Positions 37,525 to 46,656 are shown, counted from the first letter of the stretch. The stretch is DNA of 64,000 nt from Streptomyces sp. NBC_00557 (GCF_036345995.1 NZ_CP107796.1:7130001-7194000), one strand, 5' to 3'. Numbers and translations: made by a program. Notes: generated by a model not told the origin, from the letters alone.

Positions 37525-38865
37525 TCACAGACCCTTGGGCAGCCGGACGTACACGACGGTCGTCCTGATCCCGCTGTCGACGAGCCGGCCCTGCCCGTCG
37601 AAGGCCCCCGCGCCGTCGGTCATACCGAAGTCGTTGTCGTTGACGAGGGCGAGCGTGTCGTGGTCCACGCGCGCGATGCCCTCGATTTTCTGCGGCACGC
37701 CGTCGACCGTGTTCAGGTCCACGACGAGCCGCTTGGAGAGCACCGGCACACCGGCGGACGCCGGGTCGTCCAGCTGCTCCAGGGAGGGCGAGGTCGAGTC
37801 GTCGTCCCAGGGCCCGCCGAGAATGCTCGACGTGCGATCCAGCCGGACGAGTTGCAGCCGGGCCGCCTTGTCCGTGCGCTCCTCGACGAGGAGCCGGTCG
37901 CCGCCCACGGCCACGACGGAGGAGATCTTCAGCTCGGAGGTGTCGTCCTCGCCCGGGTCGACCACGTTCACCGGGTCGAACCGATAGGCGTACTCGGCGG
38001 TGACGGCCTTGGCGCGCGGCGAGAAGCGCAGCAGCCGCGTGGTGCGCGAGGCGTTCCCGGTGCCCGCGTCCGGCAGTGACAGGGGGCTCTGCAGGGCCAT
38101 CACCAGGTCGCCGCCGGGAAGCTGCGCCAGCCCCTCGAACCCCCGGTTGGCCTTGCGGTGCAGGAAGACCGACGGCAGCGCCTCCACCACCGGGTAGTCC
38201 GTGCCGGTCAGGCCGAGGCCCTCGGGCACGTACCGGGTGAGCACCTCTCCGCGCGCGGAGACGTGGACCAGCGAGGGACCGTACTCGTCGACGAGCCAGA
38301 AGGTGCCGTCCGCGGCGCGCACGATGCCCTCCGTGTCGAGCCCGTCCGGGTCGTACGGCAGCGGAGTCTTCGCGTCGTAGGTGTACGGCGCCTCGTCCCG
38401 GCCCCGCTGGTCGGGCAGCCCGGTGACGGCCTTCCCGGAGGACGTCGTCAGCGGGATCGCGTCGATGACCTGCACCGTGTCCTGCGAGACCCGGATCCGC
38501 ACGATCGCCGGATCGAATCCCGGCACCGGGAACGTGCGGCGCTTGGCGCCGTCGACCTTGATCTGCCCGTTGGGGCCTCGGTCGGTCACCGTCCAGAACT
38601 CGCCCTCGCGGCCCGCCGGGTACATGTCGCTGCCGATGCCGCCGAGCTTCACCCCGTGGTCGTCGTCGACGCTGCCCGGCAGCAGGGCGTTGCTGAACGC
38701 GCCGAGCGGGATCTCGCCGAGCGTCGCCGTGCGGACGACGCGGACGTCCGGGGACGGCGCCGCCGCGACCGTTCCCGCGGCCACCAGGGCCGCGGCCACA
38801 GCCAGGGGCAGGCCCCGGGCGACGGAGCGGGGGATGCGGCGCCGGCCGGAATCAGGGGTGGGCAT
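37525..38865 (-). CDS. Secreted esterase-like/phytase-type beta-propeller protein
   Basis: A 446-residue exported protein. The signal (RRRIPRSVARGLPLAVAAALVAAGTVAAA) is followed by a PF13449-type 'esterase-like activity of phytase' domain. Recognisable pieces are GIGSDMYPAGREGEFWTVTDRGPNGQ, DTEGIVRAADGTFWLVDEYGPSLVHVSARGEVL, RKANRGFEGLAQLPGGDLVMALQSPL and KIEGIARVDHDTLALVNDNDFGM. These acidic loops are the propeller's metal-binding repeats. ATG 38865 follows AGGAGGCCCG. Physiological substrate is unknown; family members are linked with phosphate or ester hydrolysis. It converges with xylA across the hairpin at 37461. Confidence 0.85.
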   Translation of the reverse strand: MPTPDSGRRRIPRSVARGLPLAVAAALVAAGTVAAAPSPDVRVVRTATLGEIPLGAFSNALLPGSVDDDHGVKLGGIGSDMYPAGREGEFWTVTDRGPNGQIKVDGAKRRTFPVPGFDPAIVRIRVSQDTVQVIDAIPLTTSSGKAVTGLPDQRGRDEAPYTYDAKTPLPYDPDGLDTEGIVRAADGTFWLVDEYGPSLVHVSARGEVLTRYVPEGLGLTGTDYPVVEALPSVFLHRKANRGFEGLAQLPGGDLVMALQSPLSLPDAGTGNASRTTRLLRFSPRAKAVTAEYAYRFDPVNVVDPGEDDTSELKISSVVAVGGDRLLVEERTDKAARLQLVRLDRTSSILGGPWDDDSTSPSLEQLDDPASAGVPVLSKRLVVDLNTVDGVPQKIEGIARVDHDTLALVNDNDFGMTDGAGAFDGQGRLVDSGIRTTVVYVRLPKGL

Positions 38866-39249
38866 CGGGCCTCCTGAGGGACAAGTTCCTTGACTGCGGC
38901 CAGATTTGGGCCCCATGAGGAACTCCGCACGACATCGGCATGAACGGCCGGCGTCGGCCGCTCGTCGGATCACCGAGGTACCGCGCGTCGACAGGGCGGC
39001 GGAACCGCGGCGTCATGATCCGGGCCGTTTCACAATCTGTTCGAGTGGTGGCCGTGCTTCAGGGCGTACGCGAGGACCCTGTGTGACGGTCGGGGAGGGA
39101 GCGGCCGCGTCCCGACCTGCCGCAGCAGGCGGTCTCATCCACTAGGGGCGGGCCTCAGGGACGTCTCAGGGGCGGAACGTGGAACCGCGGGGGGCGGGGG
39201 GCCGTTTCCAGTGCAGAGAGCGGCGGAGGCCGCGAAGGAGGCGACGCTC
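38866..39249. other. Intergenic region, no supported gene
   Basis: In these 384 bp I see only leader sequence of the flanking genes, including the AGGAGG of the esterase-like gene and GAAGGAGG at about 39235 for the small membrane protein. A plus-strand frame from 38906 is Arg/Pro/Gly-rich and lacks a ribosome site. Confidence 0.5.
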
Positions 39250-39432
39250 ATGTCCAACACAGCGAAGATCGCCGTTGGGGGAGTGGCGGTCGGGCTGCTC
39301 CTGCTGATCTGGCTGCCCTGGTGGGTGGCATTCCTGATCGTGGTGGGCGTTCCGGTGGCCGGGTATCTGGCGCTGGACCCCGCGCAGCGGCGCAGGCTCC
39401 GCAGGGTCACCCGTAAGGAGCTGGGCCGCTGA
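39250..39432 (+). CDS. Small membrane protein, unknown function
   Basis: A 60-residue protein from ATG 39250 behind AAGGAGG. Residues 6-45 are hydrophobic (AKIAVGGVAVGLLLLIWLPW and WVAFLIVVGVPVAGYLAL), probably two short helices or a hairpin. A strongly basic tail, AQRRRLRRVTRKELGR, is expected to remain in the cytoplasm. An upstream in-frame ATG at 39211 would put a hydrophilic stretch before it and has no ribosome site. Not recognised. Small proteins of this hairpin-plus-basic-tail form are common in streptomycetes; no function can be claimed. Confidence 0.65.
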   Translation: MSNTAKIAVGGVAVGLLLLIWLPWWVAFLIVVGVPVAGYLALDPAQRRRLRRVTRKELGR

Positions 39433-39560
39433 AGGGGCGGCGGACGCCGTAGAGGGCCCTGCCGGCACCTCACGCCGCCTTGCGCGCCGGACGGCCGTCC
39501 GGCGCGGGTGGCGGTCCGGTCCGCGGTGGCGGCGCTCGTCGCCGGGGTGCGGGAGACGGG

Positions 39561-39620
39561 GGAGGCTCCGGTTCCGCACGGGCGGGGTGCGGTGCGGGAG
39601 GCGCCGGTTCCGCGCGGGCG
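39561..39620. repeat. Direct repeat with 36-bp offset in the 39433-39738 gap
   Basis: GGAGGCTCCGGTTCCGCACG (start 39561) recurs as GGAGGCGCCGGTTCCGCGCG (start 39597), extending to GGGCG in both, a 24-bp near-identical pair offset by 36 bp. The rest of this 306-bp gap is G-rich with no supported gene. Confidence 0.6.
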
Positions 39621-39738
39621 TCACCTGGCCGCGAGACCGGCCTGAGGCCCCGGACGCCGCCCGCCGTGGACGGACGGCGGCGCCCGGTGTGTCAGTCACT
39701 CGGGACCGGCGGGGCGGCGAGCCGGGTCCCGCGCGGCT

Positions 39739-40596
39739 TCAGAGGGGCCGTACGGCCATCTTGTCGAGTGCCTCCAGCAGGCCCGGCAGTTCGGGCCCCC
39801 GCCCCACCGGCAGCACCTCGCCGGGCTCTTCGTCGAGCAGGACGAAGGCGATGTCGTCGGTGCGGGCCACGATCGACCAGCCGGGGCCGTCGGCGCGCAG
39901 CGTACGGGCGTCCCCAGGGGCGAACGACGAGCGCACCCGGCCCAGCGGCGGCGGCGAGTCGACATAGGCGCGGGCCTCCGCGAGCACCCGCCTGACTCCC
40001 CGGTGGCCGCTCTGCGGCACGGACTGCCCGCCCTCCGGCGACGACACCTCGGCCTTCTCCCGCGCCTCCTGCTCGTCCCCGTCGGGCGTGGAGAACTGCG
40101 CGTCGTCGATCTGCTCCCGCCACTTCGCCCACTGCAGGGCTATCTCGTCGGCGCCCAGCCGCCGCTGGGCCGGTCCCCAGGAACTCGTGTCCGGCGGCCT
40201 CAGGGCGGGCCGGTCCGCCACCTCGGGATCGGGGTCGTGCGGGGCGGGGACACCGGGAGCCGCGACGGCGACGGCCAGCGGCCAGCCCGGCAGGGCGGCC
40301 ACGACCGCGCGCTCGTCCGGGGACAGCTCGTACTCCATGCCGCAGTCCCAGGACGCGATCGCCACGGCGACCAGCGAGACGTCGTCGATCACGACCGTCC
40401 ACCGCGCGCCCGTGCCGTCCTGGCCCAGCACCAGGCCGTACCCGTCGGCGAGGGGCGCGAGACCCAGCGCCGCGCACGCCTCCGGATAGTCGTCGCCCAG
40501 CACGCTCGGAAACTGCGCAGGCGTCAGCAGCACCGCCGTCAGCACGTACAGCGCATCGTCCGCGGCGGCGCCGGCTTCGTCGTCGGCTCCGGCCAT
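39739..40596 (-). CDS. Conserved hypothetical protein
   Basis: A 285-residue acidic protein that I do not recognise. It begins MAGADDEAGAAADDALYVLTAVLLTPAQFPSVLGDDYPEACAALGL, has a compact N-terminal domain with RWTVVIDDVSLVAVAIASWDCGMEYELSPDERAVVAALPGWPLAVAVA, and a charged, proline-rich linker at about 115-190. The C-terminal domain has RTLRADGPGWSIVARTDDIAFVLLDEEPGEVLPVGRGPELPGLLEALDKM. No signal peptide or membrane segment is present. Codon bias and the well-bounded domains make it a real gene. The two alpha/beta-like ends with similar WS/WTVV...VAI/FVLL patterns hint at a duplicated small fold. No function assigned. Confidence 0.75.
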   Translation of the reverse strand: MAGADDEAGAAADDALYVLTAVLLTPAQFPSVLGDDYPEACAALGLAPLADGYGLVLGQDGTGARWTVVIDDVSLVAVAIASWDCGMEYELSPDERAVVAALPGWPLAVAVAAPGVPAPHDPDPEVADRPALRPPDTSSWGPAQRRLGADEIALQWAKWREQIDDAQFSTPDGDEQEAREKAEVSSPEGGQSVPQSGHRGVRRVLAEARAYVDSPPPLGRVRSSFAPGDARTLRADGPGWSIVARTDDIAFVLLDEEPGEVLPVGRGPELPGLLEALDKMAVRPL

Positions 40597-40739
40597 CCCT
40601 GCCTCCCAGTGGTTCGTCCAACGGCGCGCACCCTAGTGCGAGCGGAAGCCGCTTGTCACGACTCCTCACACCACGCGGACCTGCAGGTTTCCGCCTGGAC
40701 GGGGGCGAAACGACCACGGTGGGCCCGAGGCCCGTCCAC

Positions 40740-41036
40740 TCAGCCCGTGGGGAGTCCGAGCAGATCGCGGGCCACCGACGCGGGCGACTGGTCGCGCTCC
40801 CGGGCCAGCGCGACGACGGCCCGGCAGGCGAGTTCGCTCACCCCGAACGACAGCGCTTCCGGCGGCACCCAGCCCGCCGCCTCCTCGATCCGGTCCTGAT
40901 CGTCCTCCGCGCGGGCCACGACATAGGCGGCCGCGGCTTCGAACAAGTTGTGCGCGCGCCTTTCCCGGGTGCCCGCCGGCCGCGCGTGCGCGGCGGTGCG
41001 GAGTCTGGCGGCGTACTTGCGTATCAGGCCGAACAC
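40740..41036 (-). CDS. Small hypothetical helical protein
   Basis: A 98-residue basic-N-terminus protein. I chose GTG 41036 (VFGLIRKYAARLRTAAHARPAG), because GGGAGG lies 9 bases upstream; GTG 41045 would place the ribosome site against the start. The rest, NLFEAAAAYVVARAEDDQDRIEEAAGWVPPEALSFGVSELACRAVVALARERDQSPASVARDLLGLP, is predicted helical. It is divergent from the MpaB-type oxygenase gene, with about 100 bp between. I do not recognise a family. Confidence 0.65.
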   Translation of the reverse strand: MFGLIRKYAARLRTAAHARPAGTRERRAHNLFEAAAAYVVARAEDDQDRIEEAAGWVPPEALSFGVSELACRAVVALARERDQSPASVARDLLGLPTG

Positions 41037-41134
41037 GCGGACCACCCTCCCCCCGAACGGGGTCGTCGTCGATCGCTCATCTGCTCCCTTTCAACGTAGA
41101 GTTGGACTTTCTGCGGCAGAAGGGGGACGACGCA

Positions 41135-42040
41135 GTGAAGCGTTTCGAGCGGCTCGGACAGATCCGCCGGCTGGACCCGGTGGCGGACGCGCTGGAGATC
41201 TACCGGCTCAGCGTGGCGTTCGAGTTTCCCTGGGACTACACCCGCGCACTGGAACTGGCCCTGTACCGCACCTACGCCGTGCCGAGCATCGGCCGGCTGC
41301 TCGCCGAGACGGCGGAGCTGACCGAGCGCACCCAGAAGCGGTACGACGACACCGTGCTGCTCCTCGACACGGTCGTCGAGCACGGCTTCGCCAGCGCGCA
41401 GGGGCGCACCGCGATCCGCCGCATCAACCAGATGCACCGCAGCTACGACATCAGCGACGACGACATGCGGTACGTGCTGAGCACCTTCGTGGTGATGCCC
41501 AGGCGCTGGATCGACGCCTACGGCTGGCGGCGCCTGTCCGGGCACGAGATCGTCGCCGCCACCGAGTACTACCGCACCCTCGGCCGGCACATGGGCATCC
41601 CCGGAATCCCCGCGACCTACGAGGAGTTCGAGGAGCTGCTCGACGCGTACGAGAAGGAGCACTTCGCCTGGGACGAGCGGTCCCGGCGGGTCTCCGACGC
41701 CACACTCGCCCTGATGGCGTCCTGGTATCCGCGCCCGCTGGCACCGTTGCTGCGCACCGCGACGCTCGCCCTGCTCGACGAGCCGCTGCTGCGCGCGTTC
41801 CGCTACACCCCGCCCGGCGCGGCGACGACGGCGCTGGTCCGCCGGGCCGTACGCGCGCGCGGCCGGCTCGTCCGGTTGCTGCCGCCGCGCCGCTCGCCGC
41901 ACTTCGCACGCCAGAACTGGGAGGTCAAGGGCTATCCGGACGGCTACCGGGTGGCCGACCTGGGCACCCGGCCGGTTCCCGGGCTGCGCGGCTGCCCGGT
42001 GCGGCACCGGGGCGCCTCAGCGGGCGACGTCGCCGAGTGA
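41135..42040 (+). CDS. Oxygenase MpaB-family protein (DUF2236)
   Basis: A 301-residue helical protein of the MpaB/latex-clearing-protein family, a b-type haem fold. Recognisable blocks are FEFPWDYTRALELALYRTYAVPSIGRLL, TAIRRINQMHRSYDISDDDMRYVLSTFVVMPRRWIDAYGWRRL with the family's conserved His and Arg, and EYYRTLGRHMGIPGIPATYEEFEELLDAYEKEHF. GTG 41135 follows AAGGGGGACGACG; an in-frame TTG at 41102 is less likely. Members oxidise varied substrates or have lost oxygenase activity, so the reaction is unknown. The C-terminus is basic. Confidence 0.82.
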   Translation: MKRFERLGQIRRLDPVADALEIYRLSVAFEFPWDYTRALELALYRTYAVPSIGRLLAETAELTERTQKRYDDTVLLLDTVVEHGFASAQGRTAIRRINQMHRSYDISDDDMRYVLSTFVVMPRRWIDAYGWRRLSGHEIVAATEYYRTLGRHMGIPGIPATYEEFEELLDAYEKEHFAWDERSRRVSDATLALMASWYPRPLAPLLRTATLALLDEPLLRAFRYTPPGAATTALVRRAVRARGRLVRLLPPRRSPHFARQNWEVKGYPDGYRVADLGTRPVPGLRGCPVRHRGASAGDVAE

Positions 42041-42105
42041 GGCATAACCCCGACGCCTTCGCGGCGGCCATCGCCGGCACGGACTGACCCGGCCGGACCT
42101 CGGTG

Positions 42106-42714
42106 CTATGACGAGCGGCCGTCGCGCACCGCGACCGCGAGGAAACGTGCGTCCTCGTCGACGTACGACGTCATGCGCCACCCGGAACGCCCCAGCAGCG
42201 GACGGAGGTTGTGCTCGGCACGCAGATCGTCCGGGGTGATCCGGCGGCCATGGCGCGCCGCCAGCGCCGCCCGTCCTATGGGATGGAACAGCGCGAGCAC
42301 GCCGTCGGGCCGCACGACACGGGCCAGTTCCCGCAGGTTCTGCTCCGGCCGCGGCAGATGGGAGATCAGGCCGGCCGCGAACACGGCGTCCAGCGCCGCC
42401 GACCGCAGCGGCAGCGCGGTGACGTCCGCGAGCAGCAGCCGCCCCTCCCGGTGCCGGCGGGCCCGCACGGCGGCGTCGAGCATCGCCGGCGTCAGGTCGG
42501 CGCCGAGCACCACCCCGGAGGGACCCACGGCGGCGCGCAGCGCCGGCAGGGCGCGTCCCGTGCCGCAGCCGGCGTCCAGCACCCGGTCGCCCGGCCGCAG
42601 CCCGATGTCGGCGACCGCGGCCTTGTAGGCGGGGCCGTCGCCGGGGAACCGGCTGTCCCAGTCGGCCGCGCGTGCGGTGAAGAACTTCTGCACATGTGTG
42701 TGGTCGTCGCTCAT
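42106..42714 (-). CDS. Class I SAM-dependent methyltransferase
   Basis: A 202-residue UbiE/Methyltransf_11-type enzyme. Motif I is VLDAGCGTGRALPAL, then LGADLTPAMLDAA (acidic end of beta 2), LLLADVTALPLRSAALDAVFAAGLISHLP (motifs II/III) and ELARVVRPDGVLALFHPIGR. The N-terminus is MSDDHTHVQKFFTARAADWDSRFPGDGPAY, where FFTARAADWDSRF is a common start of this group. ATG 42714 is preferred over ATG 42801, which would cover the divergent MHYT promoter. The substrate is unknown; it lies divergent from the MHYT gene. Confidence 0.88.
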   Translation of the reverse strand: MSDDHTHVQKFFTARAADWDSRFPGDGPAYKAAVADIGLRPGDRVLDAGCGTGRALPALRAAVGPSGVVLGADLTPAMLDAAVRARRHREGRLLLADVTALPLRSAALDAVFAAGLISHLPRPEQNLRELARVVRPDGVLALFHPIGRAALAARHGRRITPDDLRAEHNLRPLLGRSGWRMTSYVDEDARFLAVAVRDGRSS

Positions 42715-42865
42715 GGCCGCATGATTCCTCACCGTCGTGGGGGATCCATAGGTGCACATGTTCGGGCCGGACCCGGTCGTTCCGTCGCATCCGGGCGTCA
42801 TATTCCAACAGCTTTCGAAATGCGCCCCCTGTGTGCCCCCGTGCCCCCCCTAGCGTCCCTTGGCC

Positions 42866-43639
42866 ATGGGACACCTGGACCACGCCGCTTTCGGCTGGCT
42901 GACCCCCGTGCTGTCGTACGTCATGGCCTGCACGGGCGCCGCTCTCGGTCTGCGCTGCACCGTCCGCGCGCTCGCCACCACCGGCCGCTCACGCCGGAAT
43001 TGGCTCATCACCGCCGCTTCCGCCATCGGCACCGGCATCTGGACCATGCACTTCGTGGCCATGCTCGGCTTCCGCGTGAGCGGCACCGACATCCGCTACG
43101 ACGTGCCGCTGACCATCCTCAGCCTTCTCGTCGCCATGGCCGTCGTCTGCGCCGGCGTCTTCACCGTCGGCTACAGCCGTGACCGCAACCGGGCGCTCGT
43201 CTTCGGCGGCCTCACCACCGGGCTGGGCGTCGCCAGCATGCACTACCTGGGCATGGCGGCCGTGCGGCTGCACGGCGACATCAGGTACGACCCGGTCCTC
43301 GTCGGCGTGTCGGTGCTGATCGCCGTCGTGGCGGCGACCGCGGCCCTGTGGGCCGGCCTCAACATCAAGTCGCCCCTCGCGGTCACCGTCGCCTCCCTTG
43401 TCATGGGAGCGGCCGTCAGCAGCATGCACTACACCGGGATGTTCGCGGTGAGCGTGCGTGTCGACCCCTCCGGCGAGCCCCTGCCCGGGGCCACGGCGAT
43501 GCAGTTCATCTTCCCCCTCGCCGTCGGCCTCGGGTCCTACCTGTTCATCACCTCCGCCTTCGTCGCGCTCTCACCCACGGCCGACGAACGGGAGGCCTCC
43601 GCCTCCGCCCAGCGGCCCGTCGAGAGCATCGCCCGCTAG
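42866..43639 (+). CDS. MHYT-domain integral membrane sensor
   Basis: A 257-residue protein with about seven membrane helices. It has three MHYT motifs, WTMHFVAMLGF (near 52), ASMHYLGMAAV (near 127) and SSMHYTGMFAV (near 190); the Met, His and Tyr residues are proposed to bind copper and sense oxygen, CO or NO. No GGDEF, EAL or kinase domain is fused. The next gene, the CvnA-like sensor kinase, starts 48 bp downstream behind GAGGAGG, so the MHYT protein may supply the sensory part of the conservon. ATG 42866 is used. The upstream 150 bp contains C-runs. Confidence 0.87.
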   Translation: MGHLDHAAFGWLTPVLSYVMACTGAALGLRCTVRALATTGRSRRNWLITAASAIGTGIWTMHFVAMLGFRVSGTDIRYDVPLTILSLLVAMAVVCAGVFTVGYSRDRNRALVFGGLTTGLGVASMHYLGMAAVRLHGDIRYDPVLVGVSVLIAVVAATAALWAGLNIKSPLAVTVASLVMGAAVSSMHYTGMFAVSVRVDPSGEPLPGATAMQFIFPLAVGLGSYLFITSAFVALSPTADEREASASAQRPVESIAR

Positions 43640-43687
43640 CGGGAGCCCGAAGAGCGCGCCCCGACCCACGTCCCGAGCGAGGAGGCC

Positions 43688-46204
43688 ATGAGCCCACCCC
43701 GTACCAGCCCGAAAGCCGGCGCCCCCGCGCACCCGCCGCGCGGCCGCCGCGCACACGCCGGACCACCCGCCGCCGAAGGAGCCGGCCGTCCGCTCGGCAC
43801 ACCCGCCGCCACGGCACGCACGCGCGGCGAGCGCATGCGTCTGCGCCCCCGCACCGTACGCGCCAAGGTGGTCAGCCTGCTGATGGTGCCCGTCGTCTCC
43901 CTGCTCGCCCTGTGGGGGTACGCCACCGTCACCACCGCCCAGGACGTCGCCCGGCTGCGGCAGTCCCAGCGCGTCGACGCCGAACTGCGCACCCCGCTGG
44001 CCGCGGCCGTCACCGCCCTCAAGGCCGAGCGCACCGCGGCCGTGCGTCACGCCACCGCGCCCGGCGCCGACGGCGGCGACCTGCAGGCTCTGGCCGCCCG
44101 CACCGACCGGGCGGTGGCCAAGCTGCGGCTCGGCGGCGACAACACCGTCGCGGACAGCGAGGATCTGCCCGCGGGCGTCTCCAGGCGCCTCGGCGCCTTC
44201 GTCACCGGTGCCGAGCACCTGCGCGCCCTGCGCACCGCCGTGCTCGACCGCAGGGCCGGCTGGGACACGGTGTACGCGCAGTACACGAAGGCCATCGGCG
44301 CGGCCTTCGCCGTGGACGGAGCCCTCAGCGGCATCCAGCGGGCCGACATCGGCTCCGACGCGCGCGTGCTGCTCGAATTCAACCGGGCCGCCGAGGCGCT
44401 GGCCCAGGAGGACACCCTGATCGGCACCGGCCGGCTGCAGGGCCAACGGCTCCGCCTGTTCGACGCCGCGGTCGCCGCGCGCCGCACCCTCACCGAGGCC
44501 GCCGTCGCCGACCTGCCCGACGCCCAGCGCGCCGCCTGGCAGAACCTCGCCGACAGCGACTCCTACACCGCGCTCGGCACCGCGGAGGACAAGGTCACCG
44601 CGTCGGGGGCGAGCGCCGGAGCGGCCGATACGGCTGCCTGGAACGCCGCTCGCGCGCGCGTGCAGGACGGGATGCAGGGCATCGCGGCGGACACCGGCCG
44701 CGCCGTCGCGGGCCGCGCCGACCCGGTCACGAGCGGACTGCTCAGCACCGCGGGCGCCGCCGTGCTCCTCGGCCTGGTCGCCGTCGCCGCCTCCCTCGTC
44801 ATCTCCGTCCGCATCGGCCGCGGCCTCGTGATCGAACTCGTCAGCCTGCGCAACGACGCCCTGGAGATCGCCCGCCGCAAACTCCCCGAAGCGATGCGCA
44901 GACTGCGCGCCGGCGAGGAGATCGACATCCAGGCCGAGGCGCCCGCCGGACCACCCGCCGAGGACGAGACCGGTCAGGTCTCGGAAGCCCTGACAACCGT
45001 CCACCGCGCCGCCCTGCACGCCGCCGTGGAGCGCGCCGAACTCGCCAGCGGCATTTCCGGCGTCTTCGTCAACCTGGCGCGCCGCAGCCAGGTGCTGGTG
45101 CACCGCCAGCTCAGCCTCCTGGACAGCATGGAGCGCCGCTCGGATGACCCCAACGAGCTGGGCGACCTGTTCCGGCTGGACCACCTCACCACGCGCATGC
45201 GGCGGCACGCCGAGAGCCTGATCATCCTGTCGGGCGCCGCGCCGGGGCGGGCCTGGCGCATGCCGGTGTCCCTGACCAACGTCGTACGGGCCGCCGTGTC
45301 CGAGGTCGAGGACTACGCGCGCGTGGAGGTGCGTCAGCTCCCCGAGGCCCGCGTCATCGGCGCCGCCGTCGCGGACCTCACCCACCTGCTCGCCGAACTC
45401 GTCGAGAACGCCGCGCAGTTCTCGCCTCCCCACACACGCGTGCGCGTCACCGGCGAACCCGTCGGCAACGGCTACGCCCTGGAGATCGAGGACCGGGGGC
45501 TCGGCATGGGCCCCGACACCCTCGCGGAGGCCAATCGCCGTATCGAACAGTCCGAGGCCCTCGACCTGTTCGACAGCGACCGGCTCGGACTCTTCGTGGT
45601 CAGCCGCCTCGCCTCCCGGCACGGCGTCAAGGTGCATCTGCGGACCTCTCCCTACGGAGGCACCACCGCCGTCGTCCTGCTGCCCACTGCCCTGCTGCAC
45701 GGCGGTGCGGCCGAACACACCTCCCAGCACGGCGAGCAGGCCCGCCACGAGCGGGAACCCGAGTACGCGCGCGTGCCCCGCACGAGCGAGCGCCAGGAGC
45801 CGGTCGCCGCGCTGACGGACCGGCCCGCCCTCGCGGCCACCGCGCCCGGCCCGTACGGCGCCGCCGACCAGCCGGGCCCGCACGCGACCGCCGACGAAAC
45901 CCCGCCCCCCGGAGTCACCACCTTGCGGCTGCACCGACCCTCCGGCGACTCCGAGAACACCGACGACCTCCCACGCCGGGTGCGCCAGGCGAACCTCGCC
46001 CCCCAGCTCCGCAAGCAGCGCCCCGAAACACCCGCACCGGAAACCGCACGGCACAACGACGAACGGCGCACCCCCGAACTGGTACGCGACCGCATGGCGG
46101 CCTACCGCGACGGATGGGTCCGCGGCGGCGGCAGACAGCCCGGCCGCGGCGCCGACCCCGCTCCCGGAGCGGGCACGCACAGCAGCGAAGGAGACCCGGC
46201 ATGA
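43688..46204 (+). CDS. cvnA: Conservon sensor histidine kinase-like protein CvnA
   Basis: An 838-residue membrane sensor. A proline-rich N-terminus precedes TM1 (about 62-82, VVSLLMVPVVSLLALWGYA). An extracellular nitrate-sensor-like helical domain is followed by TM2 (about 352-376), a HAMP-like stretch, then LDHLTTRMRRHAESLIILSG (dimerisation/H box) and an HATPase domain: LLAELVENAAQFSPP (N box), EDRGLGMGPDTL (G1) and LGLFVVSRLASRHGVKV (G2). The last 190 residues are disordered, rich in Pro, Arg and Glu. It overlaps cvnB by ATGA. CvnA proteins seed a membrane complex with CvnB, CvnC and GTPase CvnD. No cognate response regulator is nearby, as usual for conservons. Confidence 0.92.
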   Translation: MSPPRTSPKAGAPAHPPRGRRAHAGPPAAEGAGRPLGTPAATARTRGERMRLRPRTVRAKVVSLLMVPVVSLLALWGYATVTTAQDVARLRQSQRVDAELRTPLAAAVTALKAERTAAVRHATAPGADGGDLQALAARTDRAVAKLRLGGDNTVADSEDLPAGVSRRLGAFVTGAEHLRALRTAVLDRRAGWDTVYAQYTKAIGAAFAVDGALSGIQRADIGSDARVLLEFNRAAEALAQEDTLIGTGRLQGQRLRLFDAAVAARRTLTEAAVADLPDAQRAAWQNLADSDSYTALGTAEDKVTASGASAGAADTAAWNAARARVQDGMQGIAADTGRAVAGRADPVTSGLLSTAGAAVLLGLVAVAASLVISVRIGRGLVIELVSLRNDALEIARRKLPEAMRRLRAGEEIDIQAEAPAGPPAEDETGQVSEALTTVHRAALHAAVERAELASGISGVFVNLARRSQVLVHRQLSLLDSMERRSDDPNELGDLFRLDHLTTRMRRHAESLIILSGAAPGRAWRMPVSLTNVVRAAVSEVEDYARVEVRQLPEARVIGAAVADLTHLLAELVENAAQFSPPHTRVRVTGEPVGNGYALEIEDRGLGMGPDTLAEANRRIEQSEALDLFDSDRLGLFVVSRLASRHGVKVHLRTSPYGGTTAVVLLPTALLHGGAAEHTSQHGEQARHEREPEYARVPRTSERQEPVAALTDRPALAATAPGPYGAADQPGPHATADETPPPGVTTLRLHRPSGDSENTDDLPRRVRQANLAPQLRKQRPETPAPETARHNDERRTPELVRDRMAAYRDGWVRGGGRQPGRGADPAPGAGTHSSEGDPA

Positions 46205-46638
46205 TCCAGGACCCGAACTCGAGGGCCGGACAGCGCTCCGGCGAACTGGACTGGTTGCTCGACGACCTGGTGACGCGCGTCAGCGAGGTGCGGCACGCCG
46301 TCGTCCTCTCCAACGACGGGCTGGCCGTCGGCGCCTCCACCGGCCTCGCCCGGGAGGACGCCGAGCACCTCGCGGCCGTCGCCTCCGGCTTCAACAGTCT
46401 GGCCAAGGGCGCGGGACGGCACTTCGGAGCGGGGGGCGTGCGCCAGACGATGGTCGAGATGGACGACGCGTTCCTCTTCGTCGCCGCCGCAGGCGACGGC
46501 TCCTGCCTGGCCCTGCTCACCGCCGTCACCGCCGACATCGGACTGGTCGCCTACGAGATGGCCCGCCTGGTCAAGCGGGTCGGCGAGCACCTCTACACGC
46601 CGCCGCGCGTCGTCGCGCAGCCGCCCGCGGCCGGATGA
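46201..46638 (+). CDS. cvnB: Roadblock/LC7-domain protein CvnB
   Basis: A 145-residue single Roadblock/LC7 domain: GELDWLLDDLVTRVSEVRHAVVLSNDGLAVGASTG, then EDAEHLAAVASGFNSLAKGAGRHFGAGGVRQTMVEM and LALLTAVTADIGLVAYEMARLVKRVGEHL. MglB-type proteins of this fold act on small GTPases. The start ATG overlaps the cvnA stop. A second gene with the same domain (48397-48810) is 2 kb downstream, about three-quarters identical by eye over 117 aligned residues. Confidence 0.95.
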   Translation: MIQDPNSRAGQRSGELDWLLDDLVTRVSEVRHAVVLSNDGLAVGASTGLAREDAEHLAAVASGFNSLAKGAGRHFGAGGVRQTMVEMDDAFLFVAAAGDGSCLALLTAVTADIGLVAYEMARLVKRVGEHLYTPPRVVAQPPAAG

Positions 46639-46656
46639 CCCCGTAAGGCGGCGCCG

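Noticed and set aside
38906..39145. 80-codon plus-strand frame before the small membrane protein
   Set aside because: No ribosome site, Arg/Pro/Gly/Ala composition, no homology recognised.
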